Source: Calditrichia bacterium
GTDB taxonomy: Bacteria > Calditrichota > Calditrichia > RBG-13-44-9 > J075
Direction: 5' to 3'
Assembly (NCBI GenBank): GCA_020635015.1
Contig: JACKAP010000002.1
Span: forward strand, 434,001-498,000
DNA: 64,000 bases
The notes below the pieces were generated by a model. That model was not told the DNA's origin and did no database searches. It was given only the letters and a program-made list of their open reading frames with translations. The translations under genes and the position numbers were made by a program. Positions 18,101 to 26,775 of this stretch are shown here, piece by piece (position 1 is the first letter of the stretch; every line of letters begins with the position of its first letter).

Positions 18101-18133
18101 AAAAAGGAAGACCACCTGAGCAGGCGGTCTTCC
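18101..18133 (-). terminator. Rho-independent terminator of trxA
   Basis: On the minus strand GGAAGACCGCCT - loop - AGGTGGTCTTCC (18106-18133) is followed by a T-tract (A-run 18098-18105 on the plus strand). It ends the thioredoxin gene just before engB. Confidence 0.85.
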
Positions 18134-18155
18134 TTGGCAAAAATATCAGCCGGGT

Positions 18156-18479
18156 TTATAAATGGGCCGTCAGTTTCTGCACGATGGCCGGCTTGGGATA
18201 AGCACCGACAATCTGTTCCACCGGCTTGCCGTCTTTGAAGATCAGCAGGGTGGGAATACCGCGCACATTATATTTCATCGCCATCTGCTGATGGACGTCA
18301 ACGTCGATCTTTCCGACTTTCAGCTTGCCCTCATATTCGCCGGCCAGTTGTTCAATCGTCGGGGCAATCATTTTGCAGGGACCGCACCATTCCGCCCAGA
18401 AATCGACCAGCACTGGTAAATCGGATTTAAGCACTTCGGTCTCAAAATTTGCATCGGTAAATTCTGCAGGTTTCGCCAT
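18156..18479 (-). CDS. trxA: Thioredoxin
   Basis: 107-residue cytoplasmic thioredoxin with the active site WCGPC in FWAEWCGPCKM, the conserved cis-proline segment RGIPTLL, and the usual length. The start at 18479 is set by GGAGG six bases upstream; a longer TTG start would bury that site. It reduces protein disulfides using thioredoxin reductase, which is not encoded in this window. It is followed by its own terminator. Confidence 0.97.
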   Translation of the reverse strand: MAKPAEFTDANFETEVLKSDLPVLVDFWAEWCGPCKMIAPTIEQLAGEYEGKLKVGKIDVDVHQQMAMKYNVRGIPTLLIFKDGKPVEQIVGAYPKPAIVQKLTAHL

Positions 18480-18581
18480 GTTTTCCTCCAAAGGATGTTA
18501 TAAATTAAACCGCTTTCAATTATCTTCTTTTTGAATTCGTTAATTAGATTCATCCCTTCCGGCTGAGGTTACAAATTTAAC

Positions 18582-19196
18582 TCATTTTTTTCCGTACTCA
18601 AGAATTTCTATTTTAACATCGAATACTCCGGCGCGAATGCCTTCCACAATCTGCGACGCCCGGTAGGAAAGATCGATTATCCGCCCTTTGACAAACGGTC
18701 CCCGGTCGTTGATGCGCACCCGCACGCTTTTGCCGTTGCTTAGATTGGTCACCCGGCACACCGTTCCAAACGGCAGGGTGCGGTGGGCGGCGGTAAGCTC
18801 GAATTGATTGTAGACCTCTCCACTGGCAGTGCGGCGGCCGTGGAACTTTTTTCCGTAATAGGAAGCCTTACCATAGTTGGTTCGGCCGGCCGACATTTTC
18901 GGTAATTTCGGCGGTATCAGCGCCGGCGCCGGCGCTGCAGGACGCCGCGCTACTGGCGCGGGAGGCGCAACCGCCGGACGCGGCCTTCGCTGCGGCGTCT
19001 TGCGAACCGCCGGTCTGTCACGGTTCTTCGCCGGGCGCTTGACAACCATATCACGATCCGCCCCGCCGTGATAATCGCGGTCCGGCCCGGCGGGCACATC
19101 CCGCGACACATTTGTCGGGGCACACCCGGCCAGCAGTAACACGACCATCCATAACACCCCTACCCCGAAAACACCATTCCTGGTCCTGAATTTCAT
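18582..19196 (-). CDS. rlpA: RlpA-like lipoprotein with double-psi beta-barrel
   Basis: 204 residues. The lipoprotein signal ends LLLAGC (Cys25), so it should be a membrane-anchored lipoprotein. A Pro/Ala/Arg-rich linker (about 45-100) leads to the RlpA DPBB domain (about 108-204) with GKASYYGKKFHGRRTASGE, AAHRTLPFGT, VRINDRGPF and GRIIDLS; the catalytic-type His and Asp are conserved. RlpA proteins cleave denuded glycan strands or bind septal peptidoglycan. No SPOR domain is present, which is common outside Proteobacteria. The start at 19196 has AAAGGA upstream. Confidence 0.92.
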   Translation of the reverse strand: MKFRTRNGVFGVGVLWMVVLLLAGCAPTNVSRDVPAGPDRDYHGGADRDMVVKRPAKNRDRPAVRKTPQRRPRPAVAPPAPVARRPAAPAPALIPPKLPKMSAGRTNYGKASYYGKKFHGRRTASGEVYNQFELTAAHRTLPFGTVCRVTNLSNGKSVRVRINDRGPFVKGRIIDLSYRASQIVEGIRAGVFDVKIEILEYGKK

Positions 19197-19411
19197 GAGA
19201 AATCCTTTCACCTAAACTGATTGATACTGTGGGGATCGCTGTGGCGGGATGTGTGAATTTTATACAGAAAACTGCATTATTTGTGATAGCTGAATCGCAG
19301 GCAACCTCTGCAAAAGACATCCATGCCAAAACTTCCCTTCCCGTTTAACTCACTTACCCTGTTTTAAGGAGCAAATACTATACCCGAATTTGGCCGGGAA
19401 GGGATGCCTGG

Positions 19412-21643
19412 CTATTTGATGAAACTGCGGTTATTGCGCCAGCGGATCTTATCTTTCAGGATGTCTTCCGAACCCAGTTTGGAGGGATCGCTTAACTGGT
19501 CTGGCGTGCTTGCCGCGGCCGTATCCTGCGCTGCACCGGCGGCCAGGGTAGAGTCGCTTGCCACCGGCGCTTCCGGAGGCGGGGGAGATACTTTCTTGCG
19601 GGCAACCGCCACATATTGCCGGGCAGTAGGATAGCGGTCGATGACCCGTTTATAGGCGGCCATGGCGGAATCGATATTGGCCAGGTTATGCTCATAGATC
19701 CAGGCGATCACAAATTGGGCCTGCGCACTGACATCCCAGGTGGTATCGGCATTGGCGACCTGACGGTATTGGGGGATCGCGCTCCGATATTTTCCCTCAA
19801 AATACAGCTTCTCCGCTTCGCGGAATTTATCCCGGGCTTTGCTTTCCGGTGTTTCCTCGACATGATCTTCATCCAGCATGCCCTTATTTTTCATGATTTC
19901 CCGGGCAAACGGCGAGTAGGCATAATCTTTGAGGATACGCTTTTCCAATTCATACACGCGCGGAAGATCCTGATGTTGCGGCAATTTATAAATGTAGATC
20001 AACGAATACAACGCCTTGGGGGTCAGGATCGAGTCTTCATAGGTCTCGAGGAAATGATTGAAATGATGGGCGGCCGAATCATATTTTTCCACCTTGAGCA
20101 GATAAAATTCCGCCAGGTGATAGCGGTTATTCATCAGGTCGAACTCGATCTGGGGCAGTTTTCTTTTTTCCAGCGTTTTTTTCTTTTTCTCCTCCCCGCT
20201 ATTCTGGGACGCATTACCGCTCCGGCCAGGATTTGACGGATTATTCCTTCCGGAAACGGGGTTGGGTTGGGTGGCATCGCCGCGGAGACCGGTATATTCC
20301 TGCCCTTCATCCGGTGGCCGGTTGGGGTTTTCCAGGCCGCCGGTGGTATCGGTCGCACTGTCATCGGGATTGAACAGAGGATTTTGCCGGGCCAGCGCCA
20401 GCGAGTCTTCCCTGGAGAGCGGCCGCAGGGAATCAGCCGGGGTATGACTGCCGGTCGTATCAACCTCTCCGCTGGCAATCCGCAGCGAATCGAGATATTG
20501 CGCCTGATAGAGCGAATCGCGAAAACCCGGCTCATTGCTCAGACGATAGACCATCCGTTCATCATGGCGGATGCCGTCGCGAATATCTTTAAACTCGCTC
20601 AGAAAGAGTTTTTTGTTGTTGGCCACTTCCACACTGTCGAACTGGCTATAAAGTTTAGCCACCTTGCCGTAATAGGCCACTGCCGAGTCGATATCCTGAT
20701 AGTAAAACTCGAACAGTTCCGCCAGGTTGAAAGCAGCCTGGGCGGTGCCGGGGCTGGGTTTTCTTTCCTGGATGATTTCCCGGTAGGTATCCACCGCATC
20801 CACATAGCGCTGCTGCGCTTCGTAATTTTCCCCCATGGCGGTCTTCAACACCGGGGAAAATGCGTTAAAACGGGGTGCCGTCAACGCCTTGCGCAGGAGT
20901 TGGTAAGCGTCTTCATATTTTTTGAGCGCGGTATAAGATTGGGCCAGGTGCAACTTAGACTTGTATTCGATGTCAATCGCCGGAGAAAATTTATCCACCC
21001 GCTTGTATTGGTCGATGGCCTCTTTATATTTCCCCTGAATAAAATAGGCCTCGCCCAAATTATAAAGCAGAAACGCCTTAAATTCGTCGTCGATCTTTTC
21101 TTTCAGGGCTTGTTCCAGGTATTCGATCGCCTGGGTGTAATCTTTTTGCTCAAAGGCATACAGGCCCAGCTCAAAATAAGCCTCCGAACGGATTTTAGAT
21201 TTGCGGGCATTGTTGATCACCCGCAGAAAATATTCGTTAGCGGTTTCCACCTCATTTTCTTTTAGCAGCACCTTGCCGTACCACAGCTGCGCTTCCGGGA
21301 TCAGGTCGCTCTCGCCATATTTGCCCATAAACTGTTCCAGGTGCACCCGGGCCTGGGCGTATTTCTCTACGTAGAATTCGCTCTTGGCAATATAGAGGAG
21401 GGCATCATCGGCATACTTGCTTTGATCGCTATAGATATCGATCAGCTTCCAGCACTTCTCGATCGTCGTCTCGAAATGTTTTTTGGCCGCCGGCGGCACG
21501 TTTGCCTGATCCGGATTTTCCCGGATGGTCTTCAGGCCGTCATTATAGCTCTGCTTGGCGTTGAACAGGGTGTTGTAATAGGCACAGCCGCCCAGCAGAA
21601 GGAACGCTGACAAAAGTAAAAATTTCAATATTTTAGATTGCAT
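19412..21643 (-). CDS. TPR-repeat lipoprotein, SprE/PorW-like
   Basis: 743 residues. The signal peptide has lipobox LLGGC (Cys20), and CAYYNTLFNAKQSYNDG follows. At least eight TPR-like units run from about 60 to 350 (for example YDAVDTYREI, AQARVHLEQFM). A Ser/Asn/Asp-rich low-complexity segment spans about 400-490, and a second TPR group lies at about 500-680. The CxYYNTLFNA start and overall layout recall SprE/PorW-type lipoproteins that support T9SS in Bacteroidota. This would fit the five T9SS substrates in the window, but the assignment is by resemblance only. It is probably a periplasmic-facing outer-membrane lipoprotein. Confidence 0.7.
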   Translation of the reverse strand: MQSKILKFLLLSAFLLLGGCAYYNTLFNAKQSYNDGLKTIRENPDQANVPPAAKKHFETTIEKCWKLIDIYSDQSKYADDALLYIAKSEFYVEKYAQARVHLEQFMGKYGESDLIPEAQLWYGKVLLKENEVETANEYFLRVINNARKSKIRSEAYFELGLYAFEQKDYTQAIEYLEQALKEKIDDEFKAFLLYNLGEAYFIQGKYKEAIDQYKRVDKFSPAIDIEYKSKLHLAQSYTALKKYEDAYQLLRKALTAPRFNAFSPVLKTAMGENYEAQQRYVDAVDTYREIIQERKPSPGTAQAAFNLAELFEFYYQDIDSAVAYYGKVAKLYSQFDSVEVANNKKLFLSEFKDIRDGIRHDERMVYRLSNEPGFRDSLYQAQYLDSLRIASGEVDTTGSHTPADSLRPLSREDSLALARQNPLFNPDDSATDTTGGLENPNRPPDEGQEYTGLRGDATQPNPVSGRNNPSNPGRSGNASQNSGEEKKKKTLEKRKLPQIEFDLMNNRYHLAEFYLLKVEKYDSAAHHFNHFLETYEDSILTPKALYSLIYIYKLPQHQDLPRVYELEKRILKDYAYSPFAREIMKNKGMLDEDHVEETPESKARDKFREAEKLYFEGKYRSAIPQYRQVANADTTWDVSAQAQFVIAWIYEHNLANIDSAMAAYKRVIDRYPTARQYVAVARKKVSPPPPEAPVASDSTLAAGAAQDTAAASTPDQLSDPSKLGSEDILKDKIRWRNNRSFIK

Positions 21644-21677
21644 GAAATTTCCTGAATATTAGCAATTCGACCACTGT

Positions 21678-21953
21678 TTAAATATGTTCTAAAACCAACT
21701 TACTTATTAACTGTTTGCTACTCATATTCTCTTTTTGGGCTTTGGCTTCAATCTCAGCAATCTGCTTTGGCGAAAAGCCAAGTATCCGGTACAATTTCTT
21801 CAATTCAAGTTGTAACTTTAGCTTGGGTGAAAGCTTAATATCTACATCTTCCATTTGATTCCAATAGTCAGCGGTGGAATATTGATCCCAGAAATTCTGT
21901 ATTTCTTCGATAGATTTAAATTCTTCAGGTATTTGAGTGTTACTTCTTGCCAT
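21678..21953 (-). CDS. BrnA/CopG-like antitoxin
   Basis: 91 residues, acidic, with an N-terminal IPEEFKSIEEIQNFWDQ segment and a C-terminal ribbon-helix-type region (KLSPKLKLQLELKKL) as in CopG/BrnA-type antitoxins. It overlaps the 3' end of the upstream toxin gene by 14 bp, the usual toxin-first order of BrnTA pairs. It probably binds the toxin and autoregulates the operon. The TPR lipoprotein lies downstream. Confidence 0.75.
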   Translation of the reverse strand: MARSNTQIPEEFKSIEEIQNFWDQYSTADYWNQMEDVDIKLSPKLKLQLELKKLYRILGFSPKQIAEIEAKAQKENMSSKQLISKLVLEHI

Positions 21954-22224
21954 ATCTTTTCCTTTCTTGTTTATCCATATCTCTTGCGCTTATGATCAGT
22001 GCCTCGCGGTTTTCCTTATAGATGAAAACGACTAAGAGATAACGACCGCTATCTGTTCGACCATAAGCATAATATAAATCTTCTCCTTCGTATTTACCTT
22101 TTTGAGCTTTTCGATACTTGGGAATATTGTAAAATACTTCTTCAACTTCTTCCGGTAAAACTCGATGTTTATGTTCGATTTTATCAATAATATCATCAAG
22201 CCATATGATATCATCTATATACAT
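21940..22224 (-). CDS. BrnT/DUF4258-like toxin
   Basis: 94 residues beginning MYIDDIIWLDDIIDKIEHKH. The pattern HRVLPEEVEEVF, Y-x-YGRTDSGRYLLVVF and ALIISARDMDKQERKRY is that of BrnT-type RNase toxins (RelE-like fold), with the C-terminal SARDM motif. The start at 22224 overlaps the sirtuin stop by one base. The longer frame into the sirtuin gene is not supported. Lower G+C than its neighbours suggests acquisition as a cassette with its antitoxin. Confidence 0.8.
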   Translation of the reverse strand: MYIDDIIWLDDIIDKIEHKHRVLPEEVEEVFYNIPKYRKAQKGKYEGEDLYYAYGRTDSGRYLLVVFIYKENREALIISARDMDKQERKRYGKK

Positions 22225-22991
22225 TAACGCACCCGCTGGCGCAGTTTCTGGATCACCTGCAACAGTTTCGGAAAAACTTCGTGCGCCCCGGCGGCCACCC
22301 GTTCGTCGGCCACACTGCTGAGCGGCGTTTCTTCCGGATTGATCTCCACCACATACGCGCCGTTGCCCTTTGCCATATAGGGCAGCGACGAAGCCGGCGC
22401 CACCGTTGACGAAGTGCCGGCGGAAAAGAAGACTTCCGCCTCCGCGGAAAACGTCTGCGCCCGGGCGATGGCGGCTTCCGGCAGCGACTCGCCGAACCAT
22501 ACCACCCCGGGCCGCACCAGCGATCCGCACTCGGGGCAGCGAGCGGGTGTTTTCCCCATCCGCGCCACCTCGCGGTCCAGCACCTCGCTGCTGATGCTGC
22601 ACTTAGTGTTTATGCACAGGTTACGCATGATGTTCCCGTGCAGTTCGGTGATATTCCGGGTACCGGCCGTCTGGTGCAGATTGTCAACATTTTGAGTGAT
22701 CACGGCAAATTCCGGAAAATATCGCTCCATCTCCGCCAGGGCCAGGTGGCCGGCATTCGGCTTGGCGCCCCGGATCAAATCGCGCCGCCAGCAATACCAT
22801 TCCCATACCAGTTGCGGATTGCGGCGGAAGGCCTCCATCGTCGCCAATTCTTCCGGGCGATATTGGTTCCACAGCCCGTCACGGCCGCGGAAGGTGGGAA
22901 TTCCGCTGGCGGCGCTCATCCCGGCCCCGCTCAGCACCACCACGCTGTAAGCACTTTGTAAGCGCTTCAGCAGATTCATGGAAAAAGGCAT
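22224..22991 (-). CDS. cobB: NAD-dependent protein deacylase, sirtuin (CobB-like)
   Basis: 255 residues. The NAD site GAGMSAASGIPTFRG is at 22-36, TQNVDNLH at 99-106, catalytic His118 is in LHGN, and the zinc cysteines are C126, C131, C152 and C155. Y66-x-x-R69 (WYCWRR) is the signature of class III sirtuins that prefer succinyl or malonyl lysine. It removes acyl groups from lysine using NAD+ and is cytoplasmic. GGAGGTG lies five bases before the ATG. It is followed by the toxin-antitoxin pair with a one-base overlap and sits downstream of pfkA. Confidence 0.93.
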   Translation of the reverse strand: MPFSMNLLKRLQSAYSVVVLSGAGMSAASGIPTFRGRDGLWNQYRPEELATMEAFRRNPQLVWEWYCWRRDLIRGAKPNAGHLALAEMERYFPEFAVITQNVDNLHQTAGTRNITELHGNIMRNLCINTKCSISSEVLDREVARMGKTPARCPECGSLVRPGVVWFGESLPEAAIARAQTFSAEAEVFFSAGTSSTVAPASSLPYMAKGNGAYVVEINPEETPLSSVADERVAAGAHEVFPKLLQVIQKLRQRVR

Positions 22992-23021
22992 CTTTTCACC
23001 TCCATTTGAAAATCATGCACA

Positions 23022-24122
23022 TCAGATCGCTATCTCCGCACCAAAGCTGGTGCCCACTGCCAGGGCAGCCTTCATCAGCGGGGCATCCAGCGGCACCACC
23101 CGCTGTACCCCCATCACTTTTTCGATCGGCACCGCCACATAGCGGTTCCCTTGCAGCGCGACCATATGATTATACTTTCCTTCGGCCACCAGTTCCATTG
23201 CCGAAACCGAAAACTGGGTGGCGAGGATCCGGTCGAGCGGGGTGGGCGTACCGCCCCGCTGCAGGTGGCCGAGAATCGTCACCCGGCACTCGATTGAACT
23301 CCGCTCTTCCAGTATTTCGCCGATCTCCCGACTGATCCCCCCCAGCCGCTTGGGTTCGGTGGTATCGTCGGCGATCTCGCGGTACACCTGCTTGCCGCCC
23401 TGGGGCCGGGCCCCTTCGGAAACCACCACGATGCTGAATTTTTTGCCGAAGCGGCTGCGTTTGCGCACCACCGAAACCACTTCATCGATGTCATAGGGCA
23501 ATTCCGGCAGCAGGATCACATCGCCCCCTCCGGCCACGCCGGACTCCAGCGCCAGCCATCCGGCGTTGCGGCCCATCACCTCTATGATCATCACCCGGTG
23601 ATGCGACTGGGCGGTGGAATGCAGGCGGTCGATCGCCTCCGTGGCCGCCAGGCGGGCGGAATCGAAGCCGAAAGTGACATCGGTTTCCATCAGGTCATTA
23701 TCGATCGTCTTGGGCACTCCTACAATGTTGGCCCCCAATGCCGCCAGCTTGCCGCCAATGGTCATGGTGCCGTCGCCGCCGACACAGATCAGGGCCTCCA
23801 GGCCCAGATCCTGATAGAGCGACATGCATTTATCCGACACATCCGCCAGTTGGCGATTTTCACCCGATCCCACCGGATGGGCAAAGGGATTGGCTTTGTT
23901 ACTGGCCCCCAGGATCGTACCGCCATGAGTAAGAATTCCCGACACATCATCCGCCCGCAGCATGGTGAAGCGTTCTTCTATCATCCCCTGGAAACCGTCA
24001 TAAAAACCGACCACTTCCATACCGTATTTACCCACCGCGCTCTTCGTCACTCCGCGGATCACCGCATTCAAGCCGGGACAATCGCCCCCGCCGGTCAAGA
24101 TTCCTACACGTCGTTTGCTCAT
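23022..24122 (-). CDS. pfkA: 6-phosphofructokinase
   Basis: 366 residues. The nucleotide-binding start is GGGDCPGLN (11-19), GGDGT is at 115-119, catalytic PKTIDND at 137-143, MGRNAGWLA follows, and LGHLQRGGTPTPLDR is near the end. Gly at the second position of the GGDGT loop (not Asp) points to ATP as donor, whereas Lys in PKTIDND is typical of PPi-PFK and group III enzymes. This mix is known for the ATP-using group III type. It phosphorylates fructose 6-phosphate in glycolysis. The sirtuin gene follows 30 bp downstream. Confidence 0.93.
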   Translation of the reverse strand: MSKRRVGILTGGGDCPGLNAVIRGVTKSAVGKYGMEVVGFYDGFQGMIEERFTMLRADDVSGILTHGGTILGASNKANPFAHPVGSGENRQLADVSDKCMSLYQDLGLEALICVGGDGTMTIGGKLAALGANIVGVPKTIDNDLMETDVTFGFDSARLAATEAIDRLHSTAQSHHRVMIIEVMGRNAGWLALESGVAGGGDVILLPELPYDIDEVVSVVRKRSRFGKKFSIVVVSEGARPQGGKQVYREIADDTTEPKRLGGISREIGEILEERSSIECRVTILGHLQRGGTPTPLDRILATQFSVSAMELVAEGKYNHMVALQGNRYVAVPIEKVMGVQRVVPLDAPLMKAALAVGTSFGAEIAI

Positions 24123-24177
24123 GAGTTCAGATTCCTTTAGTAATTATGGTGTAAACAGGAATAGATTGTGATTTGTG

Positions 24178-24233
24178 GATGTTGGATGTTGGATGTTGGA
24201 TGTTGGATGTTGGATGTTGGATGTTGGATGTTG
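24178..24233. repeat. Heptanucleotide array (GATGTTG)x8
   Basis: Eight exact copies of a 7-bp unit upstream of pfkA (about 55 bp from its start). The remainder of 24123-24516 holds the mini-hairpin array described next and no gene. Confidence 0.95.
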
Positions 24234-24336
24234 AAAAGGAACGTAATCTTGCTTTCAAAACAAACTCCTTTTTAGCATTTTCAAGCTGAATAACAAATAT
24301 AATCTAAAGGCAAAATGATTCCAAGATGTTTGCTCG

Positions 24337-24525
24337 CTTTCGCTCGTGATGGTAAGCCTGAGAAGTTAAAGTCGTCGACGCGCGCAGCGCAAATATCGCG
24401 AGCGACAGCGAGCAAACATCGTCTGCGCAGCAGACAAATATCGCCGAAGGCAAACATCGTGAGCGAAGCGAACAAATATCGCGAACGTAGTGAGCAAACA
24501 TCGTGAGCGCAGCGAACTACTCACC
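24337..24525 (-). repeat. Mini-hairpin array, family 2 (CAAAYATC linkers)
   Basis: From 24388 the constant linker CAAATATC or CAAACATC alternates with variable stems: GTCTGC-GCA-GCAGAC, GCC-GAA-GGC, CGC-GCA-GCG, and GT-GA-GC-GAA-GC-GA-AC with symmetrical G/A mismatches. A single inverted unit is at 24337-24355. The right end overlaps the last bases of the MrfB-like gene. A second array is at 30378-30487. Confidence 0.75.
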
Positions 24526-25755
24526 CAGCTTGCGCAGGAGGCGCTGATGGCGGTGGCGCAGCCGCGGCAGGTATCTCAGCCAGGGCGAACGGCTGTCCAA
24601 CTGACGGAGCATCTCCAGGTAGCGCATCCCCCGCTCCACCACCTCCCGCGCCGCCTGATAATCATGCGTATGATGCTCGTAATGCTTGGCCAGCGCTTCG
24701 ATGATGTCCGGCTGAAGCAGATTGCGGTCGAGCAGCTCCTGCAAATGATCCCGCGCCCGCTCCGGGTCGCCCAGCCGCTTATAGGCCATCGACAGCAGGC
24801 AGGCGCTCTCGCGGTACCATTCATTCCGATGGGCCTCGGGGGAATTCAGCAACTGCTCCAAGAGCGGGAGGGTATCGCTGAAGCGGCCATTCTGATAATC
24901 ATATTTGGCCAGGGAGAAGATATCCGGCGGGTGGGTGAGATGGGCCAGGGGAGCCTCGCACACTGCGGCAATCTTAAAGGTCAGCAGCGCCATGTGCACA
25001 ATATCGTAATAATTATGTTCCAGCACATCACGCAGCAGCAGCGCCTCGCGCTTGCGGATGAATTCAAAATAAGCCTGGGGCACCAGTTCACCGGGCAGGT
25101 CGTTGTCCCGGGTGATGTTCAGGATATAACGTTCCAGCGACTGTAGATCACAGGCCGGCAGACGCCGCCTCCAGATGCGCCGGGCGGCATGCAGCAGATC
25201 GAGATGGGGCATGTCCTCCAGGGAGGTGATCATCCGGTTGAGCACGTAGCGGTTTTTCAGCAGCGGGATGTCGAATGATTTGCCGTTGAAGGAGACGGTA
25301 TAAGCGAAACCGCCCAGCGCCTGCTCCAGCGCATTGAGCATCAGCCATTCATGCCCGAAATCCGGCAGCAGATACTGACGCACCACCATATGATCCAGTT
25401 CCAGATGGCCGATGCCGATCAGAAATGCATAAGTGCCGGCGCCTCCGGCCAGCCCGGTGGTTTCGGTGTCTATGAATACCGCCCGGCGCAGATTATCCAG
25501 TCCCGGGGGCAGATCGCTGCTGATCCGTTGCAGGGAGGGCATTGCAAATCCTCGCGCGCGCAGGTCATCAAACAGAGGATCATTATAGACGGGAAATGAA
25601 TTCTCCTTCAGCAGCACAAATGAGCGCGCATCGCGCAACACCTGGATGTCCAGCTCGCGCTGCAACTGTTCAATCCAAACATCCTCCGCCGGCAATTCCG
25701 GCTCAGGAGAAACCGGAACGCTATCCAGCCGGGCCAATTTATCCCTGATATTCAT
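24517..25755 (-). CDS. mrfB: MrfB/YprB-like exonuclease with TPR tail
   Basis: 412 residues from the ATG at 25755. The RNase H-like DnaQ-type core has FIDTETTG at 94-101 (Exo I Asp and Glu), YTVSFNGKSFDIP at 153-164 (Exo II), and HNYYD at 247-251 (Exo III). A C-terminal TPR region (about 285-400) has repeats such as ACLLSMAYKRLGDPERARDHL. In Bacillus subtilis, MrfB works with the helicase MrfA to remove mitomycin C lesions; length and domain order match. The MrfA homologue is at 47112, about 21 kb away. No clear Shine-Dalgarno is seen, so an upstream start at 25782 or 25791 is possible. The stop lies in a repeat array. Confidence 0.82.
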   Translation of the reverse strand: MNIRDKLARLDSVPVSPEPELPAEDVWIEQLQRELDIQVLRDARSFVLLKENSFPVYNDPLFDDLRARGFAMPSLQRISSDLPPGLDNLRRAVFIDTETTGLAGGAGTYAFLIGIGHLELDHMVVRQYLLPDFGHEWLMLNALEQALGGFAYTVSFNGKSFDIPLLKNRYVLNRMITSLEDMPHLDLLHAARRIWRRRLPACDLQSLERYILNITRDNDLPGELVPQAYFEFIRKREALLLRDVLEHNYYDIVHMALLTFKIAAVCEAPLAHLTHPPDIFSLAKYDYQNGRFSDTLPLLEQLLNSPEAHRNEWYRESACLLSMAYKRLGDPERARDHLQELLDRNLLQPDIIEALAKHYEHHTHDYQAAREVVERGMRYLEMLRQLDSRSPWLRYLPRLRHRHQRLLRKLGE

Positions 25756-25985
25756 GTCATAATTTATATCGAAAAAAAGCATCGATTGCAATGCTTTTTA
25801 GCGGGAGGGAAATTTCTCCCCCGCCCGCCGGCAGCGAGTAGCGCAATTTTTGTGCAGTTCTGGTTGTTATACTCGCAGGAAAGTAATATATTGCCCCTTC
25901 GCCGTCAGCCGCTAGCCTGCGTCATGCCCGGGTCTCATTGAGAGGTAGCTAATCAGATATAACATTATGAGGAGAGGAGCCGCAC

Positions 25986-26744
25986 ATGAAAAAGTTCATG
26001 CTGCTGATCCAGACGATATTGCTGACCCTGCTCATGGGATTTGCCGCCTGGTATTCCAATTTTGACGATAAAACCAGCCTCGGCAGTTCCCTGAAAGATG
26101 CCGGGGGCAGCCATATTATCAATGCCGGATTTGTCTGTCTGGACAAAGTATATAATTCTGAATTGATGGCCCCTTACGACATTCTGCAGCATACCGTCTA
26201 CCGCGATCCGAAAAATTACGTGAACTGTTTTATCGTCACCCCGGACGGCGAGCCGTTTACCTCCTCCGAGGGAATCACCATTATCCCGCATTACTCGTTT
26301 GATAATGCGCCGCCCATCGATATCCTGATCATTCCCAGCACCGAAAACAGCATGGAGATCGATCTGAAGAACCGCCGCTATATGGAATGGCTCGGGCAGA
26401 CGATCCCATCGGCAGACTACGTGATGAGTCTCTGCGACGGCGCCTTCCCCCTGGCGGCCGGCGGGGCGCTGAACGGCCGCACCGCCACCACCTTTCCCGG
26501 CGATCGCGACGCATTCAAAAAAATGTTCCCGGAGATTGACGTGCGCTATGACGTGAACTTTGTGGTGGATGGCAAGTATATTACCGCTGTGGGAGGTGCG
26601 CTCAGCTATGAGCCGGCCCTCTACCTGGTCGAGAAGCTCTACTCCCGGGAAAATGCCGAACGTACCGCCCAGGGATTGGTGATCGATTGGGATCTGGCCA
26701 ATATCCCACACCTGGTGGTAGGCAAAGCGACGGCACGACAATAA
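25986..26744 (+). CDS. Exported DJ-1/PfpI family protein
   Basis: 252 residues. An N-terminal hydrophobic segment (about 5-23) acts as a signal or anchor. The DJ-1/PfpI fold follows from about 48 (AGFVCLDKVYNSELMAPYDIL). The nucleophile elbow SLCDGAFPLA contains Cys150, then GGALNGRTATTF where classical members have a His after AT; here that His is replaced by Thr-Phe. Catalytic chemistry is therefore uncertain. Most DJ-1/PfpI proteins are cytoplasmic, so an exported form is less usual. GAGGAG precedes the ATG. The DUF6503 gene follows 31 bp later and probably shares its transcript. Confidence 0.82.
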   Translation: MKKFMLLIQTILLTLLMGFAAWYSNFDDKTSLGSSLKDAGGSHIINAGFVCLDKVYNSELMAPYDILQHTVYRDPKNYVNCFIVTPDGEPFTSSEGITIIPHYSFDNAPPIDILIIPSTENSMEIDLKNRRYMEWLGQTIPSADYVMSLCDGAFPLAAGGALNGRTATTFPGDRDAFKKMFPEIDVRYDVNFVVDGKYITAVGGALSYEPALYLVEKLYSRENAERTAQGLVIDWDLANIPHLVVGKATARQ

Positions 26745-26775
26745 CTCACAACACAAGTCAATGGAGACAGAAAAA

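Noticed and set aside
24281..24506. Small ORFs over the 24.3-24.5 kb array
   Set aside because: Repeated arginine/serine/cysteine patterns come from the mini-hairpin units; not genes.
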